A stretch of 41,926 bases of DNA from Streptomyces silaceus (GTDB lineage: Bacteria; Actinomycetota; Actinomycetes; Streptomycetales; Streptomycetaceae), in assembly GCF_001419745.1 (NCBI RefSeq), contig NZ_LIRJ01000017.1, positions 1 through 41,926 of the forward strand. The letters are read 5' to 3'. Positions 1 to 7,558 of the stretch are shown one piece after another (position 1 is the stretch's first letter; each line of letters opens with the position of its first letter). Below the pieces are notes generated by a model. The model worked only from the letters and a program-made list of their open reading frames with translations, ran no database searches and was not told where the DNA came from. Both the position numbers and the translations under genes were made by a program.

Positions 1-13
1 AGATGTGTATAAG
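1..13. other. Probable Nextera/Tn5 mosaic-end residue at contig edge
   Basis: The first 13 bases (AGATGTGTATAAG) are identical to the start of the 19-bp Tn5 mosaic end used in Nextera libraries. The following bases diverge. This is most simply untrimmed adapter at the end of an assembled contig, not biology. Confidence 0.7.
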
Positions 14-28
14 TAGCAGGGAGCGGGG

Positions 29-574
29 TCAGCTGCGGGGCTGCCAGAGGCCGTTGATGAGTACGGCAAGGACCTGGTCGGCTTCCTCCGGGGCGTGTTC
101 CCGGGTCCAGGCCGCCGCCGCGATCAGGGCGTACAGGCCGGTGGCCGTGATGTCGTCCCGTACCTCCCCGGCGTGCTGGGCCCGTTCGAGGAGCTGCCTG
201 CCGGCGGCCTGCATCGCGGTGCACGCGCTGTTCAGGTCGGACGTCTCGTCCTTGAGGCTGTCCATCAGCATGGTCACCAGGCCCCGGTACGTGGTGGCGT
301 GGGTCACGGCCGCCCGTACCCAGGTGGCCAGTGCCTCTCCGGCCGGCTCCGTGGTGAGCAGTTCCTGTCCGGTGTCGCCGAGTTCGGAGATGCTGTCGCG
401 GAGTATCGCCTCGAGCAGGCTTTCTCGGGTGGGGAAGTGGCGGTACAGCGTCGCGTTGCCCAGCCCCGCCTGCTTGGCGATGTCGTCGAGCGAGGTGTGG
501 ATGCCGTGTTCGTCGAAGGCTGTCCTGGCCTCGGACAGGAGTCGCTCGTAGTTGCGGCGGGCGTCTGCGCGCAT
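29..574 (-). CDS. TetR/AcrR family transcriptional repressor
   Basis: A 181-residue one-component regulator. The N-terminal helix-turn-helix is typical (LDDIAKQAGLGNATLYRHF, about residues 24-42), followed by an all-helical ligand-binding domain (DSLKDETSDL, then ARQLLERAQ-type helices) of the group found beside MFS pumps. The start is the ATG at 574, because AGGAG lies about ten bases before it; the open frame continues to 658 but that stretch has no TetR character. It lies 163 bp downstream of the MFS gene on the same strand, so the two may be co-transcribed. Two related dyads upstream of the pump gene (2318-2372) are its likely operators, giving ligand-relieved repression of pump and regulator. 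The ligand cannot be inferred. Confidence 0.9.
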   Translation of the reverse strand: MRADARRNYERLLSEARTAFDEHGIHTSLDDIAKQAGLGNATLYRHFPTRESLLEAILRDSISELGDTGQELLTTEPAGEALATWVRAAVTHATTYRGLVTMLMDSLKDETSDLNSACTAMQAAGRQLLERAQHAGEVRDDITATGLYALIAAAAWTREHAPEEADQVLAVLINGLWQPRS

Positions 575-737
575 CGGGCTGTCTTCTCCTTGGCCTGCGG
601 GGCAGGATGCCGCTCCCGTCGCCGAGGGGAGCGGCACCGAACCGGGGTGTGGCCCCACATCCTATCCCGCGTGATTCGTGACGGGCCCGGGGCGTTGGTG
701 CGACGGGCCCGACCCCTCCCGCTGTGCCGGGGCCTCC

Positions 738-2294
738 TTACGGTGCGGTCACCTCCCGTGCAGGGTTCGCGTCCTGCTCCGGTGCCGGTGCCGGTGCCGG
801 TGCCGGAGCAGGTTCCGCTGCGCTCGCACCCGTGGGGACGGCACGCATGATGAGCGTGAGCAGGATGGTGAGTGCGGTGAATCCGGCGCCCCAGGCGAAC
901 GCGGTGGTGACGCCTTCGGTGAGGACGAAGTCCGCTGTGCCCCGGGCGTCGAGACCGGACGGGACCTCGTCCGAGGCGGCGCGGCTCGCGGCGCCGAAGA
1001 CGGTGACCATGATGGCGAGGCCGAGCGCGCCACCGATCTGCTGCATCACGTTGAGCAGGCCGGACGCGGCGCCGGTCTCCTCCGGCGCGATGCCGGACAT
1101 CAGGATGGTGGTGACGCCGACGAGCAGGGTGCCCATCCCCAGACCGGCGACGAGCATGGGACCGAGCAGCGCGGAGAGGTACTCGGCCTCCGGGGTGATC
1201 CGCGCGAACCAGATGAGACCGACGCTGATGGCGGCGGCGCCGACGGCCGTCAGTACGCGCGGTCCGACCCTGGGCAGCGCCTTCGCGGCGATGCTGGAAG
1301 CGACGAGGATCAGCGCGGCGAGCGGTACGAACGCCAGGCCCGCCTGGATCGGCGTGAAGCCCCGGACCTCCTGGAGGAACTGGGTCAGGAAGAAGAACAT
1401 CGCGTTGCCGGCCGCCATGACGAACAGCAGTGACAGGTACCCGGTCGCGCGGTTGCGGTCGGCGAACAGCCGCAGCGGCGTGATCGGTTGCCTGGCGTGG
1501 GTCTCGATGAGGACGAAGAGCGCGAGCAAGACGATCGCGAGGGCGAAGGAGCCGAGGGTGAGGGCGTCGCTCCAGCCGCTCTCGGCGGCCCGGATGAAGC
1601 CGTAGACCAGTGCGGTCATCCCGACGGTCGAGGTCAGGGCGCCACCGAGGTCGAAGCGGGCGGGCTTGCGTTCGGTCTCGTGGATGAACATCGGGGCCGT
1701 GATCAGCAGGGCGACGCCGATGGGCACGTTGATGAAGAGCACCCAGCGCCAGGAGAGCCAGTCGGTCAGCAGGCCGCCGCCTATCAGACCGATGGCGGCG
1801 CCGGAACCGGATACCGCCGCGTAGAGGCCGAGGGCGCGGGCCCGGGACGTGTCGTCGGTGAAGTGGGTGGCGATCAGCGCCAGCACGGTCGGCGCGGCGA
1901 CGGCGGCGCCGACGCCCTGAAGAGCGCGGGCCGCAAGGAGCATCCCTGCCGAATGGGCGAAGCCGCCGAGCAGTGAGGAGAGGGTGAACACGGTGACCCC
2001 GATGAGCATTCCGCGGCGGTGCCCGAGTACGTCTCCGGCGCGGCCGCCGAGCAGCAGCAGTCCGCCGAAGGTCAGCAGGTAGGAACTGAGCACCCAGGAG
2101 AGCCCGGTCGGGGTGAAGTCCAGCGCCTCCTTGAGGTCGGGCAGGGCGATGTTCACCACGTTCACGTCGAGGATGAGCATCGTCTGGAGGGCGAGCACGA
2201 TGGCGAGAACCACGCCAGGTCTGCGGTGGGCCGCGGCCCCCTCGGCTGCCGGTGGGCTCTGGCCCGCGGTGCTCGTGACGGTCTCTTCACTCAT
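738..2294 (-). CDS. DHA2-family (EmrB/QacA-type) MFS drug exporter
   Basis: A 518-residue, probably 14-helix proton-coupled antiporter of the inner membrane. Visible signatures are the motif D1-like LDVNVVNIALP segment near the N-terminus, motif A (GRAGDVLGHRR) in loop 2-3, and the antiporter motif C region (SGSGAAIGLIGGGLLTDWLSWRW). The length fits 14-TMS DHA2 pumps. The cytoplasmic tail carries an alternating Ala-Pro run encoded by a GGTGCC hexanucleotide repeat near 781-805, probably prone to slippage. The start ATG at 2294 follows GAGGAG at a workable spacing. It lies upstream of a TetR gene on the same strand, and the promoter region has two TetR-like operators. Substrates are unknown; such pumps usually export cationic or amphipathic drugs or endogenous antibiotics. 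Confidence 0.93.
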   Translation of the reverse strand: MSEETVTSTAGQSPPAAEGAAAHRRPGVVLAIVLALQTMLILDVNVVNIALPDLKEALDFTPTGLSWVLSSYLLTFGGLLLLGGRAGDVLGHRRGMLIGVTVFTLSSLLGGFAHSAGMLLAARALQGVGAAVAAPTVLALIATHFTDDTSRARALGLYAAVSGSGAAIGLIGGGLLTDWLSWRWVLFINVPIGVALLITAPMFIHETERKPARFDLGGALTSTVGMTALVYGFIRAAESGWSDALTLGSFALAIVLLALFVLIETHARQPITPLRLFADRNRATGYLSLLFVMAAGNAMFFFLTQFLQEVRGFTPIQAGLAFVPLAALILVASSIAAKALPRVGPRVLTAVGAAAISVGLIWFARITPEAEYLSALLGPMLVAGLGMGTLLVGVTTILMSGIAPEETGAASGLLNVMQQIGGALGLAIMVTVFGAASRAASDEVPSGLDARGTADFVLTEGVTTAFAWGAGFTALTILLTLIMRAVPTGASAAEPAPAPAPAPAPEQDANPAREVTAP

Positions 2295-2317
2295 GATCCG
2301 GAAACTCCTCAGAGGTT

Positions 2318-2338
2318 AAACGGGGGCTGCCCTCGTTT
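2318..2338. promoter_or_regulatory. TetR-type operator 1 upstream of MFS gene
   Basis: A 21-bp dyad with arms AAACGGGGG and CCCTCGTTT around CTG; eight of nine arm positions pair. It starts 24 bp upstream of the MFS start codon, a repression position. Operator use by the adjacent TetR is inferred. Confidence 0.6.
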
Positions 2339-2351
2339 CTGCCTCCGGAAG

Positions 2352-2372
2352 ATACAGGGACACTCCCCGTTT
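2352..2372. promoter_or_regulatory. TetR-type operator 2 upstream of MFS gene
   Basis: A second 21-bp dyad with the same layout (arms ATACAGGGA and TCCCCGTTT around CAC). Read on the minus strand it matches operator 1 at 15 of 21 positions. Its centre is 34 bp from that of operator 1, about three helical turns, which would suit two regulator dimers on one face. Confidence 0.55.
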
Positions 2373-2857
2373 AACAATCGCGGTGGTACGCGGGCCGGTT
2401 GAGGTCTGACGCCCAAGGTCGGTGGCGGGGGAGCCGAGGGCTCCCTGCGTGCACCGCGACCGGCTCCACGCCCTGACTCCGTCTGTCGCCCGCCGCCCGT
2501 CGCCCATCACCTGTCGTTGTGGGCGGCCTCGGCCCGCGGACTGGCTCCGCGGCCATCACCACCGCACGCACCATTTGCAATGGATCCGACCTCTGACCGC
2601 TGAGGGCATCACGGCTGAGCGCGACGTGCCGGGAGCCGACTCGGCGGGCCGACCTGAACTCCAACAGAGCACGACACAAGCCCGATCGCCCGGTCTGGAC
2701 CCTCTGTCACGTTCTGTTGGAGTCCAGGCCGAGCGCCGCGGCGCACGTCATGGACGGCCCTTTCAACCCCTGCCGGTCTTTGCGCGAGAAAAGATGGTCG
2801 GGGATCACGTCACGAATGGGGGAAAATCTCTAAGCTCACTTATGTACGGGGAGATTC
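2373..2857. other. Intergenic region with long imperfect inverted repeat
   Basis: No gene is seen between the MFS promoter and the lipoprotein gene. The only structure is an inverted repeat: ACTCCAACAGA at 2658-2668 and its perfect complement at 2713-2723. The pairing continues imperfectly inward for about a further 12 bases on each side. No reading frame here has coding character. Confidence 0.5.
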
Positions 2858-3268
2858 ATGTACAAGCGCCTGCCCATGCTGACCGTCTGTTTTGCGCTCG
2901 CCGCTTTCGGCGCGTCGGCATGCGGCCCCTCCAAGGACGGTGGGGCAAGCGCCTCGGCAACACCGGCCACTCAGTCCGCGTCGGCGAACCCGTCCGAGAG
3001 CCCGTCGGCGCCTCCTGCCGAAGCGCGTGGGCTGAAGGGGCTGTCGGCCAGGCTCTACCTCCGGACGATCCGGGAGCACTACCCGGATCTGGACGACATC
3101 AGCGACGAGGAGCTCGTGGCCCATGGCGACGCACTCTGCGCCGCCCGAGGGCAGGCCCTCGTCGACCAGGCCAAGAAGACCAAGAAGGAACTCGGGCTGA
3201 CCGGAAAGCAGGCGTCGCAGATCCTCGGCACCGCACACGGCAGTTGCGGCAGGAACACGCTCGGCTGA
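2858..3268 (+). CDS. Small secreted lipoprotein, DUF732-like
   Basis: A 136-residue exported protein. The signal peptide (MYKRLPML, then a hydrophobic stretch) ends at Cys22 in a weak lipobox (ASAC), followed by a low-complexity Ser/Ala/Pro linker to about residue 55. The mature domain has the layout of DUF732 proteins: an aromatic-rich first helix (YLRTIREHYPD), an acidic turn (DDISDEELVAHGDALC) and a second Cys near the C-terminus (HGSCGR), so Cys93 and the terminal Cys may form a disulfide. ATG 2858 is preceded by GGGGAGA. It stands alone, with no obvious partner. Function in this family is unknown; a cell-envelope location is inferred from the signal. Confidence 0.8.
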   Translation: MYKRLPMLTVCFALAAFGASACGPSKDGGASASATPATQSASANPSESPSAPPAEARGLKGLSARLYLRTIREHYPDLDDISDEELVAHGDALCAARGQALVDQAKKTKKELGLTGKQASQILGTAHGSCGRNTLG

Positions 3269-3392
3269 GGTTCTTGAACCAGATCGTCGAGACGCGGAGG
3301 CGGAGTCCGGCGAGGTGGCCACCTGGGGCGCGTCCTGTCGATCCGGCTGGCTGAGTAAAACCAGGTGCGGCCGGTCGCCGTGATGGGGTGAG

Positions 3393-4268
3393 ATGCGGGA
3401 CATGACGATCGTTCTGAACGAGCCCGGCGTCGACGGGCTGACCGGGGCAGTGGATGCCCTCCGCGTGTGGCAGGACGACCGCACGCCGCTGCAACTCCAT
3501 CCGGGAGACCTCGGCTGGGCCTGGGCGCTGGGCGCGGAGAGGCTGGCCGCGGCCGTCCGCACGTGGAGCGTGGACGGTCGGATCATTGCCGTCGGATACC
3601 TGGACGGCCCTGATGTGCTGCGCCTGACGACCGCGCCGGACCTGCGACAGGACGGTCATCTGGCGCGCCGACTGCTGGCCGACCTCAATGATCCGGAGCG
3701 CGGGGTCCTGCCGCCCGGGAAGGTCGGCCTCGAAATCCCCAACGGCGCCCTGCTTCGCGAGGTCCTCTTGGAAGCGGGCTGGAATCTGGACGAGCCGTGG
3801 ACGCCGCTGCGCCGCGACCTCGCCGAGCCGGTGAAGGACTCCGGCCTGCGGATCGAGGTAGCGGGTCCGGAGACGGCTGGGGTGCGGACAGCGGTGCACC
3901 GCTCGGCGTTCGGCAGCCCGAGGTTCACCGAGGAGATCTGGCACGTCCTCGCGGCCGGGCCGGTCTACGCCGATGCCCGCTGCCTGATCGGCTACGACGA
4001 CCAGGACAACGCGGTGGCCGCGGCGACGGTCTGGTCGGCCGGGCCCGGCAAGCCCGGCCTGCTGGAGCCGGTGGGCGTGCACGCGGACCATCGCGGTCGC
4101 GGCTACGGGACGGCGATCAGCGTCGCCGCTGCGGCAGCGCTGCGTGAACTGGGTGCATCAAGCGCACTCGTCAGCACCACGAGCTCGAACGTTGCAGCCG
4201 TCGCCACCTACAAGGCGGCTGGATACGAGCCGTCGTCCGAACGGCTGGACGTCAGCCGAGCCGCCTGA
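3393..4268 (+). CDS. GNAT N-acetyltransferase, tandem-domain
   Basis: A 291-residue protein that looks like two GNAT folds in tandem, the layout known from mycothiol synthase-like enzymes. The C-terminal half has a clear acetyl-CoA pyrophosphate loop (motif A, VGVHADHRGRGYGTAI, about residues 227-242) and the usual end (NVAAVATYKAAGYEPSSER). The N-terminal half has the sheet-helix pattern but no good R/Q-x-x-G-x-G/A loop, so it is probably non-catalytic. The start ATG 3393 follows GGGGTGAG; an internal ATG at 3402 has a poorer site. Acceptor substrate unknown. It lies alone, 124 bp after the lipoprotein gene. Confidence 0.87.
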   Translation: MRDMTIVLNEPGVDGLTGAVDALRVWQDDRTPLQLHPGDLGWAWALGAERLAAAVRTWSVDGRIIAVGYLDGPDVLRLTTAPDLRQDGHLARRLLADLNDPERGVLPPGKVGLEIPNGALLREVLLEAGWNLDEPWTPLRRDLAEPVKDSGLRIEVAGPETAGVRTAVHRSAFGSPRFTEEIWHVLAAGPVYADARCLIGYDDQDNAVAAATVWSAGPGKPGLLEPVGVHADHRGRGYGTAISVAAAAALRELGASSALVSTTSSNVAAVATYKAAGYEPSSERLDVSRAA

Positions 4269-4331
4269 GAATGATCAGGCGGCGGCATCATCGCCAGGTC
4301 ATCGACGGGTTCTCGTGGAAGGTACGTACGG

Positions 4332-4511
4332 GTGCGCCTCGGCGGTGATCGAGGTGAGCGTACGGCGATTCAAGTGCATCAACTCTCGTTGGTCAGCAGT
4401 GACGTTCGTCGAGCAGAGTTCCTGCTGTCGTTCGATGATCCGGACAACCCCAGGAACCCGCCCGGCACCGTAGATCAACAGGCCGACCGTCTGCTGGCAC
4501 TCCTGAACTGA
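4332..4511 (+). CDS. Possible small protein, 59 residues
   Basis: A GTG-initiated frame with GGAAGG upstream and good third-position G/C. It encodes a hydrophilic peptide ending GTVDQQADRLLALLN, which could form a short amphipathic helix. I recognise no family. The 4269-4746 gap otherwise holds nothing identifiable, so this may equally be non-coding or the tail of a lost gene. Confidence 0.22.
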   Translation: MRLGGDRGERTAIQVHQLSLVSSDVRRAEFLLSFDDPDNPRNPPGTVDQQADRLLALLN

Positions 4512-4746
4512 ACGGGCAGCACGGGACGGGTCGGACGAGGAGCTGCGGCAGCCTCCGGGCTTCGGGCGGTTGCAGCGAGTTGTGCCTGGACCAGCAGGTC
4601 ATGAGGGTGACGAAGGCCTGCGGCGCCGCAGCGCTACTGAGAGGCAGTTGGGATCGCCACGGTCCGGACGCTTCGTCGGGTGCGACGAGCCACTGAACCG
4701 CATCAACAGGTCCATTGGCTTGTCTTGCAAGGATCTGACATAGGCA

Positions 4747-5409
4747 CTAGAACAACTTCCATTGGCCCTCGGAGACCACTTCGACGGCGTCACCGGTCAC
4801 CTTGATGGCAGTCTGCTCGTCAATCGCGTACGCGGGACCTCCGATGCCGGCCGCCCACCGCTCTGCCGCGGCCATGGTGTTGTCCGGACAGTCCGGATGA
4901 TCCAGGTGCGGGAAGATCGAAAAATCGACCACGCCCAGCGCGCGGTCGCCGCCGGTGGGCGGCTTCCAGCCCACGAAGTCCTCCCCAACACGGGGGGTCA
5001 TCACCAAGCTCCCGGCGCTGAGGCCCACGTAGACCGTGTCGCGCAGCGACGGCAGGAGTTCGGCCAGCCCGGACTCCCGCATCCAGTGGCACAGGTACAG
5101 CGCGTCACCGCCATTGACCAGCAGGACGTCGGCCTCCCGGACCCAGGAGACCCAACGCGCCTCCTCGATGCTGGGCAACGCCGTGAGCTCCAACACCCCC
5201 ACCGACTTCCACCCCAGCTCCGTCATGGGGCTGGGCGACTGCCCGCTGATGAACTGCCAGGGCCCGTCCGGATCGCCGCCGGGACCCCCGTACCCAGCAG
5301 TGGGGATGCACAGAGCGCGGGACTCGGCGACCGGCTTCCCCAGCAGGTCGACCAGCGCATCCTGGATGCTCGGGTTCTTGATGCCCGAGTCGGTGAGAAG
5401 AAGCCTCAC
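4747..5409 (-). CDS. Peptidase E-like (S51) type 1 glutamine amidotransferase-fold hydrolase
   Basis: A 220-residue member of the peptidase S51 group (dipeptidase E, cyanophycinase relatives). The nucleophile elbow VGLSAGS places the catalytic Ser at 131. The NGGDALYL segment near residue 100, FPHLDH (His168) and AIDEQTA (Glu198) sit where S51 enzymes have their oxyanion loop and remaining active-site residues. No signal peptide, so cytosolic. The start is the GTG at 5409 with GGGAGG six bases before it; the frame runs upstream to 5538 but that part does not look like the family. Likely hydrolyses small Asp-containing peptides, though S51 relatives vary. It is divergent from a decayed acetyltransferase gene. 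Confidence 0.87.
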   Translation of the reverse strand: MRLLLTDSGIKNPSIQDALVDLLGKPVAESRALCIPTAGYGGPGGDPDGPWQFISGQSPSPMTELGWKSVGVLELTALPSIEEARWVSWVREADVLLVNGGDALYLCHWMRESGLAELLPSLRDTVYVGLSAGSLVMTPRVGEDFVGWKPPTGGDRALGVVDFSIFPHLDHPDCPDNTMAAAERWAAGIGGPAYAIDEQTAIKVTGDAVEVVSEGQWKLF

Positions 5410-5591
5410 GATGTCCCTCCCGAGGGAAGCCGCATGCGTCAGCAGCCAGCCGTTTGCCAACGCCTCACAGGGCCACCATGGCATGACTGCACCGGGTGCA
5501 CTCGTGTCGTGGTGCAGCTCACGGCGCAGCGGTCCCACACTCGCAATACGTTCGTGCGACGCACCCCTCCTGCACCACGGAGAACATCAGC

Positions 5592-5830
5592 ATGCACGTG
5601 ACCACGCCGAACAACAGCGGACTGGCCGCCGCCGACCTGGAGAAGGGCTGGCGCACCCTCGGTCTCGAAGAGGGCATCTGGAAACCACCAGCATGGGCGC
5701 CGTCCCCGACGCCGTTCGGGTGCTGCCCGAGAGCATGCGCAGCGCCCACCCACAGGCGTCCGTCACGGCCGTGGGAGCCCAGGCCGAGCACATCACGAGC
5801 AGGCAGACGCTCGGATTCGCGCCGGCCCCA
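5592..5830 (+). pseudogene. Remnant of AAC(3)-type aminoglycoside N-acetyltransferase
   Basis: Two blocks resemble AAC(3) enzymes. An ATG at 5592 begins a piece (LAAADLEKGWRTLGLEEG) like the family's N-terminal 'ADLRALGLREGD' helix. From about 5687, in another frame, MGAVPDAVRVLPES and RSAHPQASVTAVGAQAEHIT match the conserved central segment around the RSxHP motif. About 90-100 residues between them, and everything after the block, are missing. I read this as a gene lost by internal deletion, frameshift and truncation. The identification rests on remembered family motifs. It directly precedes the ABC exporter genes. Confidence 0.6.
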
Positions 5831-5894
5831 AGCTGCCGCCATGAAGTGGCAGGCCAGGAGCCTGTGGGGATGCCGTGGCCGGACCGGCTTGACC

Positions 5895-5909
5895 TTGACG
5901 CCGGGTCAA
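5895..5909. promoter_or_regulatory. Perfect dyad, probable MerR operator for the ABC exporter operon
   Basis: TTGAC-GCCGG-GTCAA is a perfect 15-bp dyad immediately preceded by TTGACC (5889-5894), a plausible -35 element. MerR activators bind dyads between over-spaced -35 and -10 boxes, and a MerR gene ends this operon. It lies 61 bp before the ATPase start. Confidence 0.5.
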
Positions 5910-5970
5910 CCCTCCATCCTTCCGGCAGGAGCTTCCGCACAGCCGACCGGGAGCTCCGCGAAGGAGGCAG

Positions 5971-6786
5971 ATGACCATGGTGGTGACCCAAGCGATCGCC
6001 GGTCCGGCGATTCACGTGCGGGGTCTGAAGAAGGCGTACGGGAAGCTCGAAGTGCTGCGAGGCGTGGACTTCGACGTGACGCGGGGCAACATCTTCGCCC
6101 TGCTCGGTTCCAACGGTGCGGGCAAGACCACGACCGTGCGGATTCTCGCCACGCTTCTGAAGGCCGACGCGGGGACAGCCGACGTCCACGGCTTCGACGT
6201 CGCCGCGCAACCGGCGAAGGTGCGGGAGTCCATCAGCCTCACCGGGCAGTTCGCGGCCGTCGACGAGATCCTCAGTGGCCGGGAGAACCTCGTGCTCGTC
6301 GCCAGGCTGCGCCATCTCAAGGACCCGGGCACTGTCGCGGATGACCTGCTGAGGCGCTTCTCGCTGACCGACGCCGGCGCGCGGCAGGTATCCACTTATT
6401 CGGGTGGGATGCGCCGTCGGCTGGACATCGCGATGAGCCTCATCGGGAATCCGCCGGTGATCTTCCTGGACGAGCCGACGGCCGGGCTCGATCCCGAGGC
6501 GCGCATCGAGGTGTGGGATGCGGTCAAGGAGCTCGCCGGCCAGGGCACGACGGTGCTGCTCACCACGCAGTATCTGGAGGAGGCCGAGCAGCTGGCCGAC
6601 CGGATCGCGATCCTCCACCAGGGGCGGATCATCGTGAACGGCACCCTCACCGAACTCAAGCAGCTCTTCCCGGCCGCCAAGGTCGAGTACGTCGAGAAGC
6701 AGCCGACGCTGGAGGAGATCTTCCTCTCGGTCATAGCCGGCGACAAGAGCGACGCCACAGGCGCGACAACTGGGGGACAAGGATGA
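5971..6786 (+). CDS. DrrA-family ABC transporter ATPase
   Basis: A 271-residue nucleotide-binding subunit of an ABC-2 drug exporter of the daunorubicin-resistance type. Walker A is LGSNGAGKTTT (about residues 45-55), signature YSGGMRRRLD (143-152), Walker B VIFLDEPTAGLDP (163-175), and the switch histidine is replaced by Gln in LLTTQYLEEA, as is usual in the DrrA group. The C-terminal extension (VEYVEKQPTLEEIFLSV) is also typical. ATG 5971 is preceded by GAAGGAGG. Its stop overlaps the permease start by four bases (ATGA), indicating translational coupling. ATP hydrolysis would drive export by the partner membrane protein. Drug specificity is not readable. Confidence 0.95.
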   Translation: MTMVVTQAIAGPAIHVRGLKKAYGKLEVLRGVDFDVTRGNIFALLGSNGAGKTTTVRILATLLKADAGTADVHGFDVAAQPAKVRESISLTGQFAAVDEILSGRENLVLVARLRHLKDPGTVADDLLRRFSLTDAGARQVSTYSGGMRRRLDIAMSLIGNPPVIFLDEPTAGLDPEARIEVWDAVKELAGQGTTVLLTTQYLEEAEQLADRIAILHQGRIIVNGTLTELKQLFPAAKVEYVEKQPTLEEIFLSVIAGDKSDATGATTGGQG

Positions 6787-7544
6787 CCGCATACTTCTTC
6801 AGCGACACTGCCGCGCTCACGGGGCGCACACTGCGCCATGTCACACGCAGTGTGGACACCATTGTCACGACCGTCATCACGCCGGTCGCCATGATGCTGA
6901 TGTTCGTCTACGTGTTCGGCGGCGCCATCGATACCGGGTCGGTTTCGTACGTGAACTACATGCTGCCCGGCATCCTGCTCATGACCATCGCCTCGGGCAT
7001 CTCCTACACCGCGTACCGGCTGTTCACCGATGTGAAGAGCGGGATCTTCGAGCGATTCCAGTCCATGCCGATCGCACGGTCGGGGGTGCTGTGGGCCCAT
7101 GTCGTCGTTTCTCTGGTCGCCAACCTGATCTCGCTCGCGATCGTCGTGGGTGTCGCGCTTCTCATGGGCTTCCGCTCAGGGGCAGGAGTGTCGGCATGGC
7201 TCGCGGTCGCCGGCATCCTGCTCTTGTTCACCCTGGCGCTGACCTGGCTCGCCGTCATCCCTGGACTGTCCGCGTCGTCGGTCGAGGGAGCAGGCGCGTT
7301 CGCCTACCCGCTCATCTTCCTGCCGTTCGTGAGCTCGGCGTTCGTGCCCACGGAAACGATGCCCGGCCCGGTGCGCTGGTTCGCCGAGCATCAGCCGGTG
7401 ACGTCGATCGTCGACACGATCCGTGCTCTGTTCACGGGGCAGCCGACCGGCGACGACATCTGGATCGCGCTCGCGTGGTGCGTGGGCATTCTCGCCGTGG
7501 CGTACGTCTTCGCGATGATCGCCTATCGCCGGAAGATCGCCTGA
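6783..7544 (+). CDS. ABC-2 type permease, DrrB-like
   Basis: A 253-residue membrane subunit with about six transmembrane helices. The ABC-2 layout is clear: a short N-terminal cytoplasmic segment, TMVTPVAMMLMFVYVFGG-like first helices, the conserved loop with FERFQSMPIARS, and the late PLIFLPFVSSAFVPTETMPGPVRWFAEHQPVTSIVDTIR region typical of DrrB. The start is the ATG of the ATGA overlap with the ATPase; the frame's upstream extension to 6513 is only shadow. It forms the membrane channel of the exporter and is followed 14 bp later by the MerR gene. Confidence 0.94.
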   Translation: MTAYFFSDTAALTGRTLRHVTRSVDTIVTTVITPVAMMLMFVYVFGGAIDTGSVSYVNYMLPGILLMTIASGISYTAYRLFTDVKSGIFERFQSMPIARSGVLWAHVVVSLVANLISLAIVVGVALLMGFRSGAGVSAWLAVAGILLLFTLALTWLAVIPGLSASSVEGAGAFAYPLIFLPFVSSAFVPTETMPGPVRWFAEHQPVTSIVDTIRALFTGQPTGDDIWIALAWCVGILAVAYVFAMIAYRRKIA

Positions 7545-7558
7545 GGCAGGCTGGGACC

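Noticed and set aside
781..805. GGTGCC hexanucleotide repeat as a regulatory element
   Set aside because: It lies inside the MFS gene and encodes its Ala-Pro tail.
5587..6792. 401-codon minus-strand open frame opposite the ABC ATPase
   Set aside because: Low-complexity mirror of a gene with all ABC motifs.
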